From assembly GCF_002899825.2 (NCBI RefSeq), contig NZ_PPED02000004.1, positions 310,001 to 374,000 of the forward strand: DNA of 64,000 bases, written 5' to 3'. This document shows positions 1 through 7,777 of this stretch, in pieces; the stretch's first letter is position 1; each line of letters begins with the position of its first letter. Both the position numbers and the translations under genes were made by a program. The notes beneath the pieces were generated by a model. That model did no database searches. It saw only the letters and a program-made list of their open reading frames with translations, and was not told where the DNA came from. This DNA comes from Chryseobacterium phosphatilyticum. Its GTDB lineage: Bacteria; Bacteroidota; Bacteroidia; Flavobacteriales; Weeksellaceae.

Positions 1-365
1 TTAATGCGACTCATTATAACTTTAAAATAGACGAATTTCATATCTCCAATATGCTGGTTAATCTTCTGGACAATGCCAATAAGTATTCACCGGAAGCTCC
101 TGAAATTCATGTAGAAACCAGAAATGAGGGACATTGGTATGTGATTGAGATTTCTGATAAAGGGATGGGGATGGAGACCCAGAATAAAACTAAAATTTTC
201 GAGAAATTCTTTAGGGAAGAGACCGGAAATATTCATAATGTAAAAGGACAAGGTTTAGGCCTTTCTTATGTTAAAAAAATTGTAGAACTGCATAAAGGAC
301 AGATTATCGTAGACTCCCATAAAGGGAACGGAAGTACATTTACAATAAAACTGCCAATGAGCTGA
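1..365 (+). CDS. Sensor histidine kinase, C-terminal part (cut by window start)
   Basis: The frame is open to the left edge, so only the C-terminal ~120 residues of a two-component sensor kinase are present. They form the HATPase_c domain: N box (NLLDNANKYS), G1 box (EISDKGMGM), F box (IFEKFFR) and G2 box (GQGLGLSYVKKI), all intact and in the usual order. The domain binds ATP to autophosphorylate a His box lying outside the window. It precedes an OmpR-type response regulator on the same strand, separated by 150 bp, and is probably its partner. The signal sensed cannot be read from this fragment. Confidence 0.93.
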   Translation, partial: NATHYNFKIDEFHISNMLVNLLDNANKYSPEAPEIHVETRNEGHWYVIEISDKGMGMETQNKTKIFEKFFREETGNIHNVKGQGLGLSYVKKIVELHKGQIIVDSHKGNGSTFTIKLPMS

Positions 366-515
366 AAATATAAATGATAAGTAATATTTGATATAAAAAC
401 TGGACATCAATTATCAAGTATTATTCATCAATTATAAAATAAGAACCCAATAACAAAATATAGGAAGATAGAGTGAAGAAGTTCATTCTTAATTATTAAT
501 TTAATTATTAAAATT

Positions 516-1202
516 ATGAGCAACAGAATATTATTAGTAGAGGACGATCAGAGCTTCGGGGCGGTGCTTAAAGATTATTTAACGATCAATAATTTTGAAG
601 TTACCCTTGCTACAGACGGAGAACAAGGACTTAAAGAATTTACAGAAAATGAATTCGACATCTGTATATTCGATGTGATGATGCCTAAAAAAGACGGATT
701 TTCATTAGCTGAGGATGTGAAAAAGATTGATAAAAATACGCCTATCATTTTCCTTACTGCCAGAAATATGAGAGAGGATATCTTAAAAGGATATCAATTG
801 GGAGCTGATGATTATATTACAAAACCTTTTGACACTGAACTTCTTTTGTATAAAATCAAAGCTATTCTGCAAAGAAGCTCTACATTGGAAAATGAAGAAC
901 AGGAACAATTCAAAATCAGTAATATTTTCTTCGACTCTATGCTGAGACAGCTTAAAGTAGGTGATAAAGAATACAAACTTTCTCCGAAAGAGAACGAATT
1001 ATTGAAACTTCTGTGTATTCACAGAAATGATTTCATGCCAAGAGATCTGGCTTTAAGAAAGATCTGGAAAAAAGAAAATTATTTTACGGCAAGAAGTATG
1101 GACGTTTATATTGCCAAGCTTCGTAAATTATTAAAAGACGACGAAGGATTGGAAATCATCAACGTTCATGGCGAAGGATTCAGGCTTTTGGTGAAAAATT
1201 AA
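516..1202 (+). CDS. Two-component response regulator, OmpR/PhoB family
   Basis: A 228-residue DNA-binding response regulator. Residues 1-120 form the receiver domain with acidic pocket D10/D11, phosphoacceptor D53 (in IFDVMMP), T81 and K103 (ITKPF). Residues ~132-228 form the winged-helix Trans_reg_C domain (SPKENELLKLL ... VYIAKLRKLL ... VHGEGFRLL). Size and domain order are normal for the family, closest in style to RprY-like regulators of Bacteroidota. The kinase fragment upstream is the likely partner. A strong hairpin follows at once, so transcription probably ends here. Target genes are unknown. Confidence 0.95.
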   Translation: MSNRILLVEDDQSFGAVLKDYLTINNFEVTLATDGEQGLKEFTENEFDICIFDVMMPKKDGFSLAEDVKKIDKNTPIIFLTARNMREDILKGYQLGADDYITKPFDTELLLYKIKAILQRSSTLENEEQEQFKISNIFFDSMLRQLKVGDKEYKLSPKENELLKLLCIHRNDFMPRDLALRKIWKKENYFTARSMDVYIAKLRKLLKDDEGLEIINVHGEGFRLLVKN

Positions 1203-1225
1203 ACCCAAAACAGAATTATAAATAT

Positions 1226-1262
1226 AAAATTAGCAAAACAATTGAAATGTTTTGCTAATTTT
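1226..1262 (+). terminator. Rho-independent terminator after response regulator
   Basis: A perfect 15-bp inverted repeat (AAAATTAGCAAAACA at 1226-1240 and its complement at 1248-1262) encloses a 7-nt loop and lies 24 bp after the response regulator stop. The right arm ends in TTTT and a T-rich stretch follows. Confidence 0.8.
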
Positions 1263-1273
1263 GTTTTATACCC

Positions 1274-1909
1274 ATGAATATGAAGAATACACTTTTAGGT
1301 TTGGTCGCCATATCATTATTGGTGACCTCTTGTAAAAAAGATGAAAAGGCGACTTATATAAAAGAAGAAGCAGGCGTTCAGCAGCCCAATGTAGCCATGA
1401 ATACAACCTCTAAAACAGCATTGATGGATCAGGCGGGAATTCAGTCTAATCCCAATCCGACTCCTGTAGCAGCAGCTCCTGGTATGAACCCTCCGCATGG
1501 GCAACCAGGTCATCGATGTGATATCCCTGTAGGACAACCTCTAAGTAACCAACCTGCCGCTGCGCAAAACATTACGGTGGGAGGAGGTAATAATGTCATT
1601 CAGATTGATCCCAATATAACATCACCCGGTCAATTAGCCGTCGATAACAATAGGAAGCAAGGCAAAACTGCTGCTGGAATGAATCCTCCACACGGACAAC
1701 CCGGACATCGATGTGATATTCCGGTAGGACAGCCCCTAAACAGCAAACCCGCTCCGGCACCACAACCAGCTCAAAATACAGTACAGGTAACCCCTACACC
1801 AGCTCCTGCAGAAACAAACCTTGCAATGGGAGAAAAACCAAAAATAAATCCGGCTCACGGAGAGCCATGGCATAGTTGCTCCATAAAAGTTGGTGATCCT
1901 TTACCATAA
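1274..1909 (+). CDS. Lipoprotein with three HGxPxHxC repeats
   Basis: A 211-residue predicted lipoprotein with a signal peptide ending in the lipobox LVTSC (Cys20). The mature part is rich in Pro, Ala and Gln. It carries three copies of a ~20-residue unit, at residues 70-90, 135-155 and 191-210, that keep the pattern N-P-x-H-G-x-P-x-H-x-C (His75/His80/Cys82, His140/His145/Cys147, His195/His200/Cys202). Two His and one Cys per repeat could bind a metal; this is inference. The genes that follow (Cys-rich protein, HMA-TonB receptor) support a metal theme. I recognise no named family. Met3 is an alternative start. Confidence 0.8.
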   Translation: MNMKNTLLGLVAISLLVTSCKKDEKATYIKEEAGVQQPNVAMNTTSKTALMDQAGIQSNPNPTPVAAAPGMNPPHGQPGHRCDIPVGQPLSNQPAAAQNITVGGGNNVIQIDPNITSPGQLAVDNNRKQGKTAAGMNPPHGQPGHRCDIPVGQPLNSKPAPAPQPAQNTVQVTPTPAPAETNLAMGEKPKINPAHGEPWHSCSIKVGDPLP

Positions 1910-1923
1910 ATTTTGTACTTTTG
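1890..1923 (+). promoter_or_regulatory. Bacteroidota-type promoter inside the 3' end of the lipoprotein gene
   Basis: TACTTTTG at 1916-1923 matches the -7 consensus TAnnTTTG. TTG at 1890-1892 could serve as -33, with 23 bp between them, at the long end of the accepted range. Transcription would start at about 1928, next to the ATG at 1929, giving a leaderless or nearly leaderless mRNA. Confidence 0.55.
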
Positions 1924-1928
1924 CAGAT

Positions 1929-2288
1929 ATGAAGCTGTTTCACATACTGACGATAGTTTTTTGTTTAGGAATTTTCTTAGTTCCTAAAGACAGCTTCTAT
2001 GCACAATCTATGCAGAAAACCTGCTGTAAAGAAGAGTCCAAAAAAAGTGATTGTTGCAAAAACCATTCTTCAAAAGATCATCAGGAAGATCAAAAGAAAT
2101 CATCCTGCAATGATGACTGCTGCTCATCATGTATTGCTTGTTTTACTTTTATAGAAACTCCATTCTCAAAGAATCTACGTCTGGAACTGTCTTATTACAA
2201 AGCGAATAAAAATCCGCAGTTTCAATATTCAGATCCTTATTTATCAGACCGTTTAAAAGAAATATGGCAGCCGCCAAAGATAGGTTAA
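1929..2288 (+). CDS. Small Cys/His-rich exported protein (HYC_CC_PP-like)
   Basis: A 119-residue protein with an N-terminal hydrophobic signal sequence (MKLFHILTIVFCLGIFLVP). A Cys/Lys/His-rich centre follows with CC pairs (KTCCKEE, DCCKNH, DDCCSSCIAC), then a C-terminus with IWQPPKI. The CC and PP features resemble the Bacteroidota family called HYC_CC_PP, whose members often sit beside TonB receptors; this assignment is from memory. The start at 1929 is preferred over an in-frame upstream codon at 1890 because it begins the signal peptide and lies just after a promoter -7 box. A metal-binding or metal-delivery role with the next gene is inferred. Confidence 0.75.
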   Translation: MKLFHILTIVFCLGIFLVPKDSFYAQSMQKTCCKEESKKSDCCKNHSSKDHQEDQKKSSCNDDCCSSCIACFTFIETPFSKNLRLELSYYKANKNPQFQYSDPYLSDRLKEIWQPPKIG

Positions 2289-2354
2289 TTAAACACCTCT
2301 GTTCATTAATTATTTAATGAACCATTTTTTAATTAATCTAAATTTTTAAACATA

Positions 2355-5045
2355 ATGAAATTATATATTTCCAGGTTGATACTTGGTACATTATTCTTAT
2401 TTACCCAATTTATATTTGCTCAAAGCCTTTCAAAAAATCAGTTCAAAGTAAAAGGAAACTGCGAAATGTGCAAAACAAGAATTGAAAGTGCAGCTAAAAA
2501 AGCAGGAGCAAAAAAGGCAGAATATTCTGTTGATCTTCAAACTTTAACCCTAGAAACCGATAAAGTTCCGGCTGAAGATATTCTAAAAAAAGTAGCCGAA
2601 GCAGGACACGATAACGAGAAGTTTAAAGCTCCGAATGATACATACAATGGGCTTCCGGGATGTTGCCATTATGAGAGAGATCTGCAACCCGTGACTTCCC
2701 AAACAGAAACTCATAAGCACCATGCGAAAAAAGACAATGAGTTTTTCGTAAAAGGAAACTGCGCATCATGTAAAGCCAGAATTGAAAAAGCAGCAAAAGA
2801 AGCAGGATCAGATACGGCGGAATGGAATGCAGAAAAACAAACTGTGGTTCTTAATTTTGACTCGTCAAAAACTTCTTCAGATAAAATTTTAAAAGCGATT
2901 GCTGATGCCGGTCATGACAATGAAAAATACAAAACATCAGATTCCACTTACAAAAGCCTTCCGGGATGTTGTTTATACGACAGGGATATTCCTTTTGGAG
3001 AAGCTAATCCGAATGTTCATCATGAAGAAGAAAAGAGAAGTGAAGGCCAAAAAGAGCATCAGACAACTTCTGTTGACGAATCTCACGACAAACATGAAAG
3101 GAATATTGAAGGAGTTGTAGTAACAGGTTCGAAAGCTGCTACTTCTTTAAGCAAGAAAGAAACCGGACTTGTATTTAATATTGATAAAAAAGAGTTGTTA
3201 AAGGCAGCTTGTTGTAACTTATCTGAAAGTTTCGAAACCAATGCAACCGTGGATGTTTCTTTCAGCAATGCGGTTACAGGAACAAAGCAACTGAAAATGC
3301 TAGGGCTGGATCAGAAATACACAAGCCTGACGAAAGAACAATTACCCGAAATCAGAGGATTAGCATCCGCATATGGGTTGAATTTCATCCCGGGAAGATG
3401 GATTGAAAGCATCCAGCTGACCAAAGGGGGAAGTACTGTAACCAATGGCTACGAAAGTATTACAGGGCAAATCAATACGGAGCTTTTGAAAAATGCCAAG
3501 ACTCCTGAAACCTCTCTGAATCTTTTTTCTGATTTTAATGGAAGAGCTGAAGCCAATATAACGAGTGTATCTCCCATCAATGATAAGTGGTCACAAACAT
3601 TCTTGCTTCATGGAAACGGGACATTCGGAAATACCGATATGAATGGTGACGGTTTTCTTGACAGACCCAAAGGAACACAGATTAATGCTGCTTATCTTCT
3701 TAATTATAATGATCTGGAAAAATCCGGATTTGGATCTCACTTCGGAATTAATTTTATCAGGGATGAAAGAACGGCAGGGCAAGTTGATTTTGACAAAAAA
3801 ATATCTCAGGATAAACAATCCGCTTATGGAGTAGGAATTGATATTTCAAGATTTCAGGTTTGGAACAAAACCGGGTATGTTTTTAAGGGAAAACCTTATC
3901 AAAGCATTGGATGGATGAACCAATATGTGTACCACCAGCAGGACAGTTTTTTCGGATTAAGAAATTATGCAGGGCAACAACATACGTATTATTCCAACTT
4001 GATTTTTGAGAGTATTATCGGGAACACCAATCATAAGTATAAAGCAGGTGCAAGCTTTTTATACGACGGTTATAAAGAGACTTATTTCACGAATGACCTT
4101 CGAAGAAACGAAATTGTTCCGGGAATCTTTGCAGAATATACCTTAACCGGATTAAAATATACTTTAGTAGCAGGTACAAGAGTGGATTTCCACAACTTAG
4201 CCGGAACTCAGTTTACTCCACGACTTAATTTTAAATATGATTTTACGCCACAAACCATCTTAAGACTTTCTGCGGGAAGAGGATTCAGAACAGCCAATAT
4301 CTTTGCTGAAAGTCAACAATATTTCGCCTCTAACAGAGCTATTACGATTTTACCTAACGGAGGAAATATCTATGGTTTAAAACCTGAAATCGCGTGGAAT
4401 TATGGTGCCAGTTTACAACAGGAGTTCAAGCTTTTCGGAAGAAAATCAAGTATTATCGCTGATTTTTTCAGAACAGACTTCCAGGATCAGGTTTTGGTAG
4501 ATCTGGATCGTTCTCCTCAGCAGCTGACTTTTTATAATCTGGAAGGAAAATCATTTGCTAACTCTTTTCAAACTCAGTGGGATCTTACCCCGTTCAAAAA
4601 TTTTGATGTAAGACTTGCATACAAATATTATGATGTACAGGCTGATTATATCGGAGGAAGAAGAGAAGTTCCTTTTATGGCGAAACACAGAGGTTTTGTG
4701 AACCTGGCCTATGCTACCAATAAAAATGACAAAGGAGGGTTCTGGAGTTTCGATACTACTTTAAACTGGGTAGGAAAACAAAGACTTCCGGACACTTCAA
4801 GTAATCCGACGGAGTTCCAGTTACCGGCTTATTCTAATTCGTATGCAATACTGAATGCTCAGATTTCAAAGAATTTCAACAAAAAAATCAGGGCGTATGT
4901 AGGAGGAGAAAACCTTACTTCCTATTATCAGAAAAATGCAATTGTTGATTTCAAAAATCCTTTCGGAAATTATTTTGATGGCGGAATGGTATATGCTCCG
5001 ATTATGAAAGCCAATTTCTATGTCGGACTTGATGTGACATTCTAA
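2355..5045 (+). CDS. TonB-dependent outer membrane receptor with two N-terminal HMA domains
   Basis: An 896-residue outer membrane receptor. Residues 1-23 are a signal peptide. Two heavy-metal-associated domains follow with metal-binding CxxC pairs at C36/C39 and C136/C139. Each is followed by a repeated LPGCCxYxRD tail (residues ~100-110 and ~202-212). A His/Glu-rich linker (~215-250) leads into a TonB plug (GVVVTGSKAATSLSKKE ... GSTVTNGYESITGQI) containing another CC (AACCNLSESFE), then a 22-strand-type barrel ending in aromatic Phe. HMA domains usually bind Cu(I) or similar soft metals, so metal or metallophore uptake is likely. The substrate is not proven. Confidence 0.9.
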   Translation: MKLYISRLILGTLFLFTQFIFAQSLSKNQFKVKGNCEMCKTRIESAAKKAGAKKAEYSVDLQTLTLETDKVPAEDILKKVAEAGHDNEKFKAPNDTYNGLPGCCHYERDLQPVTSQTETHKHHAKKDNEFFVKGNCASCKARIEKAAKEAGSDTAEWNAEKQTVVLNFDSSKTSSDKILKAIADAGHDNEKYKTSDSTYKSLPGCCLYDRDIPFGEANPNVHHEEEKRSEGQKEHQTTSVDESHDKHERNIEGVVVTGSKAATSLSKKETGLVFNIDKKELLKAACCNLSESFETNATVDVSFSNAVTGTKQLKMLGLDQKYTSLTKEQLPEIRGLASAYGLNFIPGRWIESIQLTKGGSTVTNGYESITGQINTELLKNAKTPETSLNLFSDFNGRAEANITSVSPINDKWSQTFLLHGNGTFGNTDMNGDGFLDRPKGTQINAAYLLNYNDLEKSGFGSHFGINFIRDERTAGQVDFDKKISQDKQSAYGVGIDISRFQVWNKTGYVFKGKPYQSIGWMNQYVYHQQDSFFGLRNYAGQQHTYYSNLIFESIIGNTNHKYKAGASFLYDGYKETYFTNDLRRNEIVPGIFAEYTLTGLKYTLVAGTRVDFHNLAGTQFTPRLNFKYDFTPQTILRLSAGRGFRTANIFAESQQYFASNRAITILPNGGNIYGLKPEIAWNYGASLQQEFKLFGRKSSIIADFFRTDFQDQVLVDLDRSPQQLTFYNLEGKSFANSFQTQWDLTPFKNFDVRLAYKYYDVQADYIGGRREVPFMAKHRGFVNLAYATNKNDKGGFWSFDTTLNWVGKQRLPDTSSNPTEFQLPAYSNSYAILNAQISKNFNKKIRAYVGGENLTSYYQKNAIVDFKNPFGNYFDGGMVYAPIMKANFYVGLDVTF

Positions 5046-5055
5046 AGATACCTAG

Positions 5056-5089
5056 TAAAAAACAGCGTCGAATCGACGCTGTTTTTTTA
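5056..5089 (+). terminator. Rho-independent terminator after the TonB receptor
   Basis: CAGCGTCG at 5063-5070 pairs with CGACGCTG at 5074-5081 around a 3-nt loop, flanked by A- and T-runs (seven T at 5082-5088). It starts 11 bp after the receptor stop and could also work on the other strand. Confidence 0.85.
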
Positions 5090-5199
5090 TTTATAAAAGC
5101 AAATACAGAACGATCATGCTACCGGCATGGAAAAAACTTCGTCTTGGATACTAAATTTTATAGCCTATTTAGCAATCCTGTCGACAGCATTCTATTTTA

Positions 5200-5230
5200 A
5201 AACAAAAAACAGCATCAAATTGATGCTGTT
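5200..5230 (-). terminator. Terminator for the minus-strand gene at 5283
   Basis: AACAGCATCA (5208-5217) pairs with TGATGCTGTT (5221-5230). Read on the minus strand, the hairpin is followed by a T-run and lies 53 bp after the stop of the 5283-5663 gene. Confidence 0.7.
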
Positions 5231-5282
5231 CTATTTACACACTCACATTTAACATTAATAATCATGGAAAATCCTAAGTTTA

Positions 5283-5663
5283 TTAATACAATTCTTTCTC
5301 TATCGGCAGGCAAAATATATTTCCTTTCTTCATAATTGTGAAGTCATCAAAATAAAAGCCTGTCTGTAAACCTTTGACTTCATGAATAATCATTTTGTTC
5401 TCACGTGAACAACTGAGGTCAAAAAGGCCATTTTCTATTTTTTGCAATTCCCAGTTTTGAACTTCGCAATCTAATCCGGGATAGTCTTGTTGATTTAAAA
5501 TCAGATCCAGTAGCCAGAAACAATTTTCATACACTGCTATATTGTTTATACCTTCTGTCATTTTATGACCCTCCTTATACTCATATAACTTGTCTGGAAA
5601 TGTATAAATATCATAAAGATCATTTGCAGAGTTTTTAATCTTGGTATGTTTATTACTAATCAT
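5283..5663 (-). CDS. Hypothetical protein, DUF6876-like
   Basis: A 126-residue protein with no signal peptide or membrane segment. The stretch INNIAVYENCFWLLDLILNQQ resembles the core of DUF6876, a family found in Bacteroidota accessory and phage-derived regions; this is recall and not certain. It is divergently transcribed from the XRE repressor at 5796, and the 132-bp gap between them holds two operator-like dyads. That arrangement suits a gene controlled by the repressor. Its function is unknown. Confidence 0.65.
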   Translation of the reverse strand: MISNKHTKIKNSANDLYDIYTFPDKLYEYKEGHKMTEGINNIAVYENCFWLLDLILNQQDYPGLDCEVQNWELQKIENGLFDLSCSRENKMIIHEVKGLQTGFYFDDFTIMKKGNIFCLPIEKELY

Positions 5664-5721
5664 GGGGTTATAGATTTTTATAGTTCTGGTTTAAATATTA
5701 ATTTTGATATCTAACACTTAT

Positions 5722-5772
5722 TTAACATTGTTATGTTAATAATGTTTTCTATCTTTGACAAATATAGTCAAA
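5722..5772 (+). promoter_or_regulatory. Promoter of the XRE gene with two overlapping operator-like dyads
   Basis: TTG at 5728-5730 and TATCTTTG at 5750-5757 (19-bp spacing) form a good Bacteroidota promoter. The palindrome TTAACAT-TGTT-ATGTTAA (5722-5739) covers the -33 element. A second dyad, TTTGAC-N7-GTCAAA (5754-5772), covers the end of the -7 box and the likely start site. Two dyads on the core promoter suggest autorepression. Confidence 0.65.
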
Positions 5773-5795
5773 ATTTAGACTAGTTTAATAAAAAT

Positions 5796-6263
5796 ATGGA
5801 CAAAATTCAAACCATTAAAGAAAGAATTTTCTTTTTCCTTGAAAAAAGAGGGGTTAAGAAGGAAACTTTTTATAGAGAAGCAGGTATGTCAGCCTCTAAT
5901 TTTAAAGGGGCCGGCCTAAAAAGTGACCTGGGTGTTGATAAACTCACCAAGATTTTAAATGTTTATCCTGAATTAAAAGAAAATGAGAATTTAATTTGGT
6001 TAATCACCGGGAATGGTAAATTGAATCTGGACACAGACCAGGGAAAACATCTGCAAGAACTTCATCTTCAGCATGAAGAATCTAATGAGAAAATAGGGGA
6101 TTTACTTGCCAATTTGTTTGCGCAGTATAATGCTCAGGACAAGGGTATCCTGTTTATTCAAAGTCAAATTTCAAGGATTGAAAAGAAATATGATGATGCT
6201 ATTTTGAAACAAAATAAATATTTAGAGGAAATTTTATCTCTGACCAAAACAGTTGTCAAATAA
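5796..6263 (+). CDS. XRE/CI-type phage-like transcriptional repressor
   Basis: A 155-residue regulator. Residues ~5-75 form a Cro/CI-like helix-turn-helix of the type common in Bacteroidota prophage repressors (TIKERIFFFLEKRGVKKETFYREAGMS ... LTKILNVYPELNEN-like region ... LIWLITGNGKL). Residues ~90-150 are predicted coiled coil, suited to oligomerisation. There is no S24 peptidase domain, so it is not a LexA/CI-type self-cleaving repressor. It probably binds the two dyads in its own promoter and controls the divergent DUF6876-like gene. Confidence 0.85.
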   Translation: MDKIQTIKERIFFFLEKRGVKKETFYREAGMSASNFKGAGLKSDLGVDKLTKILNVYPELKENENLIWLITGNGKLNLDTDQGKHLQELHLQHEESNEKIGDLLANLFAQYNAQDKGILFIQSQISRIEKKYDDAILKQNKYLEEILSLTKTVVK

Positions 6264-6269
6264 TTAATA

Positions 6270-6542
6270 TTAATTCCTATTAATTATTATTGTTTCTGAG
6301 CCTCCTAAAAGAGTTTTTGTTGGAGTTGTTAAAATAAGATATCCGAGATCTTTTGTAAAAAGATCCAAATCTTCCATGGTGTTAATAAATCCTTTATTGA
6401 TCTCCTTTTTTACTAAATAAATTTTTTTCAGATATTCTGCTTCAGAAATAATTGTTTCAGAATAATCTTCCCATAACTTATCAGAAAGGGCAACAAGAAT
6501 TTTTAATCTTTCTCTATGACTATTCATTTTCTTCAATTTCAT
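6270..6542 (-). CDS. Hypothetical protein, 90 residues
   Basis: A short, charged, mostly helical protein with no signal peptide or membrane segment; I recognise no family. Its start overlaps the 3' end of the membrane-protein gene by 23 bp, or by 8 bp if Met6 (ATG at 6527) is used, so the two are probably translationally coupled. It is the last gene of a three-gene minus-strand unit (lipoprotein, membrane protein, this) and ends only 6 bp from the convergent XRE gene. Confidence 0.6.
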   Translation of the reverse strand: MKLKKMNSHRERLKILVALSDKLWEDYSETIISEAEYLKKIYLVKKEINKGFINTMEDLDLFTKDLGYLILTTPTKTLLGGSETIIINRN

Positions 6543-7077
6543 TACGTTTAAAGAGAATCGTAGAGAACCTGTCCAGCGTACTATTATTAAATTGATCCAG
6601 TAAATGTAATTTTCTATAATAGTTATCCAATTTAAATACCAGAAAAATAATCAATATCAAAACCAATACAATGGCTATATCAGCAATTGCTGTTATTTCG
6701 TTCTCGTTAAAAAAGATGAATTTTATATAGGTTACCAAATGAAAATAACCTGCTACTAAAGCTACATAAAATGTATATCTGTTTGCCCTGAATAAACCAC
6801 CTAATGCCAGAAATATGACACATGATGATATCGATAAAAAATAAATAGTTGAATCAAGATCCAGTCTTCTTTCACCAACATTGTTCTCCAGCTGAACATT
6901 AACATCAACAAAATATCCTACTATATTATTTAAAAATGGTAATATAGCAGAAATTAAAACAAACGCTGAAGCTATTATTTCAATAGTCAGTTTATTTAGG
7001 CCGATCCGATTTTGTTGGATCGATTGTGTCAGCGGCTTCTGAGTAGCCTTCTGTATCTTCTTGCTTGCTGGCTCCAT
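6520..7077 (-). CDS. Four-helix integral membrane protein of unknown function
   Basis: A 185-residue protein with four predicted membrane segments (around residues 33-55, 74-95, 102-121 and 133-155) and a basic cytoplasmic tail. I recognise no family. The only ATG start (7077) lies inside the upstream lipoprotein gene, giving an 86-bp overlap in another frame; no plausible start was seen after the lipoprotein stop. Tight overlaps on both sides suggest that the three products act together at the inner membrane. Confidence 0.65.
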   Translation of the reverse strand: MEPASKKIQKATQKPLTQSIQQNRIGLNKLTIEIIASAFVLISAILPFLNNIVGYFVDVNVQLENNVGERRLDLDSTIYFLSISSCVIFLALGGLFRANRYTFYVALVAGYFHLVTYIKFIFFNENEITAIADIAIVLVLILIIFLVFKLDNYYRKLHLLDQFNNSTLDRFSTILFKRNEIEENE

Positions 7078-7258
7078 CTAAAATAGTGTTTTTCTTCAGT
7101 GAATCACTTACAATTTGGGCTCCTTCTGATCTATCCGCTCCAACTTCTACTCTTTTTTGATCAGCTGGCCTGGCAACTTCAACTTCTTCATTTCTATCTG
7201 AACACGCCGTCAGGACAGATAATAGTAAGATTCCTGATAATAATAATCTTGCTTTCAT
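6992..7258 (-). CDS. Small lipoprotein
   Basis: An 88-residue lipoprotein with a clear signal peptide and lipobox (LSVLTAC, Cys19), followed by a hydrophilic, acidic, probably disordered tail. It is the first gene of a three-gene minus-strand unit whose second gene starts within its last 86 bp. The function is unknown; no family was recognised. Confidence 0.65.
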   Translation of the reverse strand: MKARLLLSGILLLSVLTACSDRNEEVEVARPADQKRVEVGADRSEGAQIVSDSLKKNTILDGASKQEDTEGYSEAADTIDPTKSDRPK

Positions 7259-7767
7259 AGGTAGTACATTTTTGACGACTTAAAGATAAGAGTTTACCTT
7301 TTATATTTTACTTATAAATATACAATAATAATTCTCGTCTGTTAAATAATTTTTACAAACAGGAATTTTATATTACTATCTAAACAAACTCAAATGTAAT
7401 AAATATTATACGTTTAATTGCAATTAATTATAAAAAACTGAATCAATTAAATAAAAAAAGGTCTAAAATGCAGATATTATCGCAAATACAGCAAAATAAA
7501 AAAACAACACAAAACGACATATATGCCAATAATTCACCATGAAATATTGCTGAATAATGATATAATTTCACCAAAAAATGAGTCCAAACTCCGATTATGC
7601 TCAATAATGATATTTTTTTCCCGACCAAGAGATGTACAAAATTATATCTGTTTTAACTATTCAAGATGTTTAAATAATTAATTTTTCAGAAATACAGATG
7701 AGTCAAATTTTATCAGAAAAAAACATTTCGTTTTAAAAATTTACTATCTTCGTACTTTATTATATGT
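7259..7767. other. AT-rich intergenic region
   Basis: 509 bp between the divergent lipoprotein and GntR genes. It is very AT-rich. A 61-codon hydrophobic minus-strand frame at 7443-7628 has no supporting features. A 15-bp near-repeat (GCTnAATAATGATAT, ~7548 and ~7597) is present. A weak -7-like TATCTTCG (7745-7752) lies ahead of the GntR gene. I see nothing else in it. Confidence 0.5.
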
Positions 7768-7777
7768 ATGAACATAC
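7766..7777. promoter_or_regulatory. Probable GntR operator at its own start codon
   Basis: The perfect dyad GTATG-AA-CATAC spans the ATG of the GntR gene (7768). It shares the half-site TGAACATA (= TATGTTCA on the other strand) with a dyad just upstream of the GH38 gene, suggesting autoregulation. Confidence 0.5.

Noticed and set aside
5127..5252. 41-codon plus-strand frame with one hydrophobic stretch
   Set aside because: It runs through the terminator hairpin of the opposite gene and has no promoter or family likeness.
7443..7628. 61-codon hydrophobic minus-strand frame
   Set aside because: It lies in very AT-rich sequence, with a composition expected by chance there and no supporting context.
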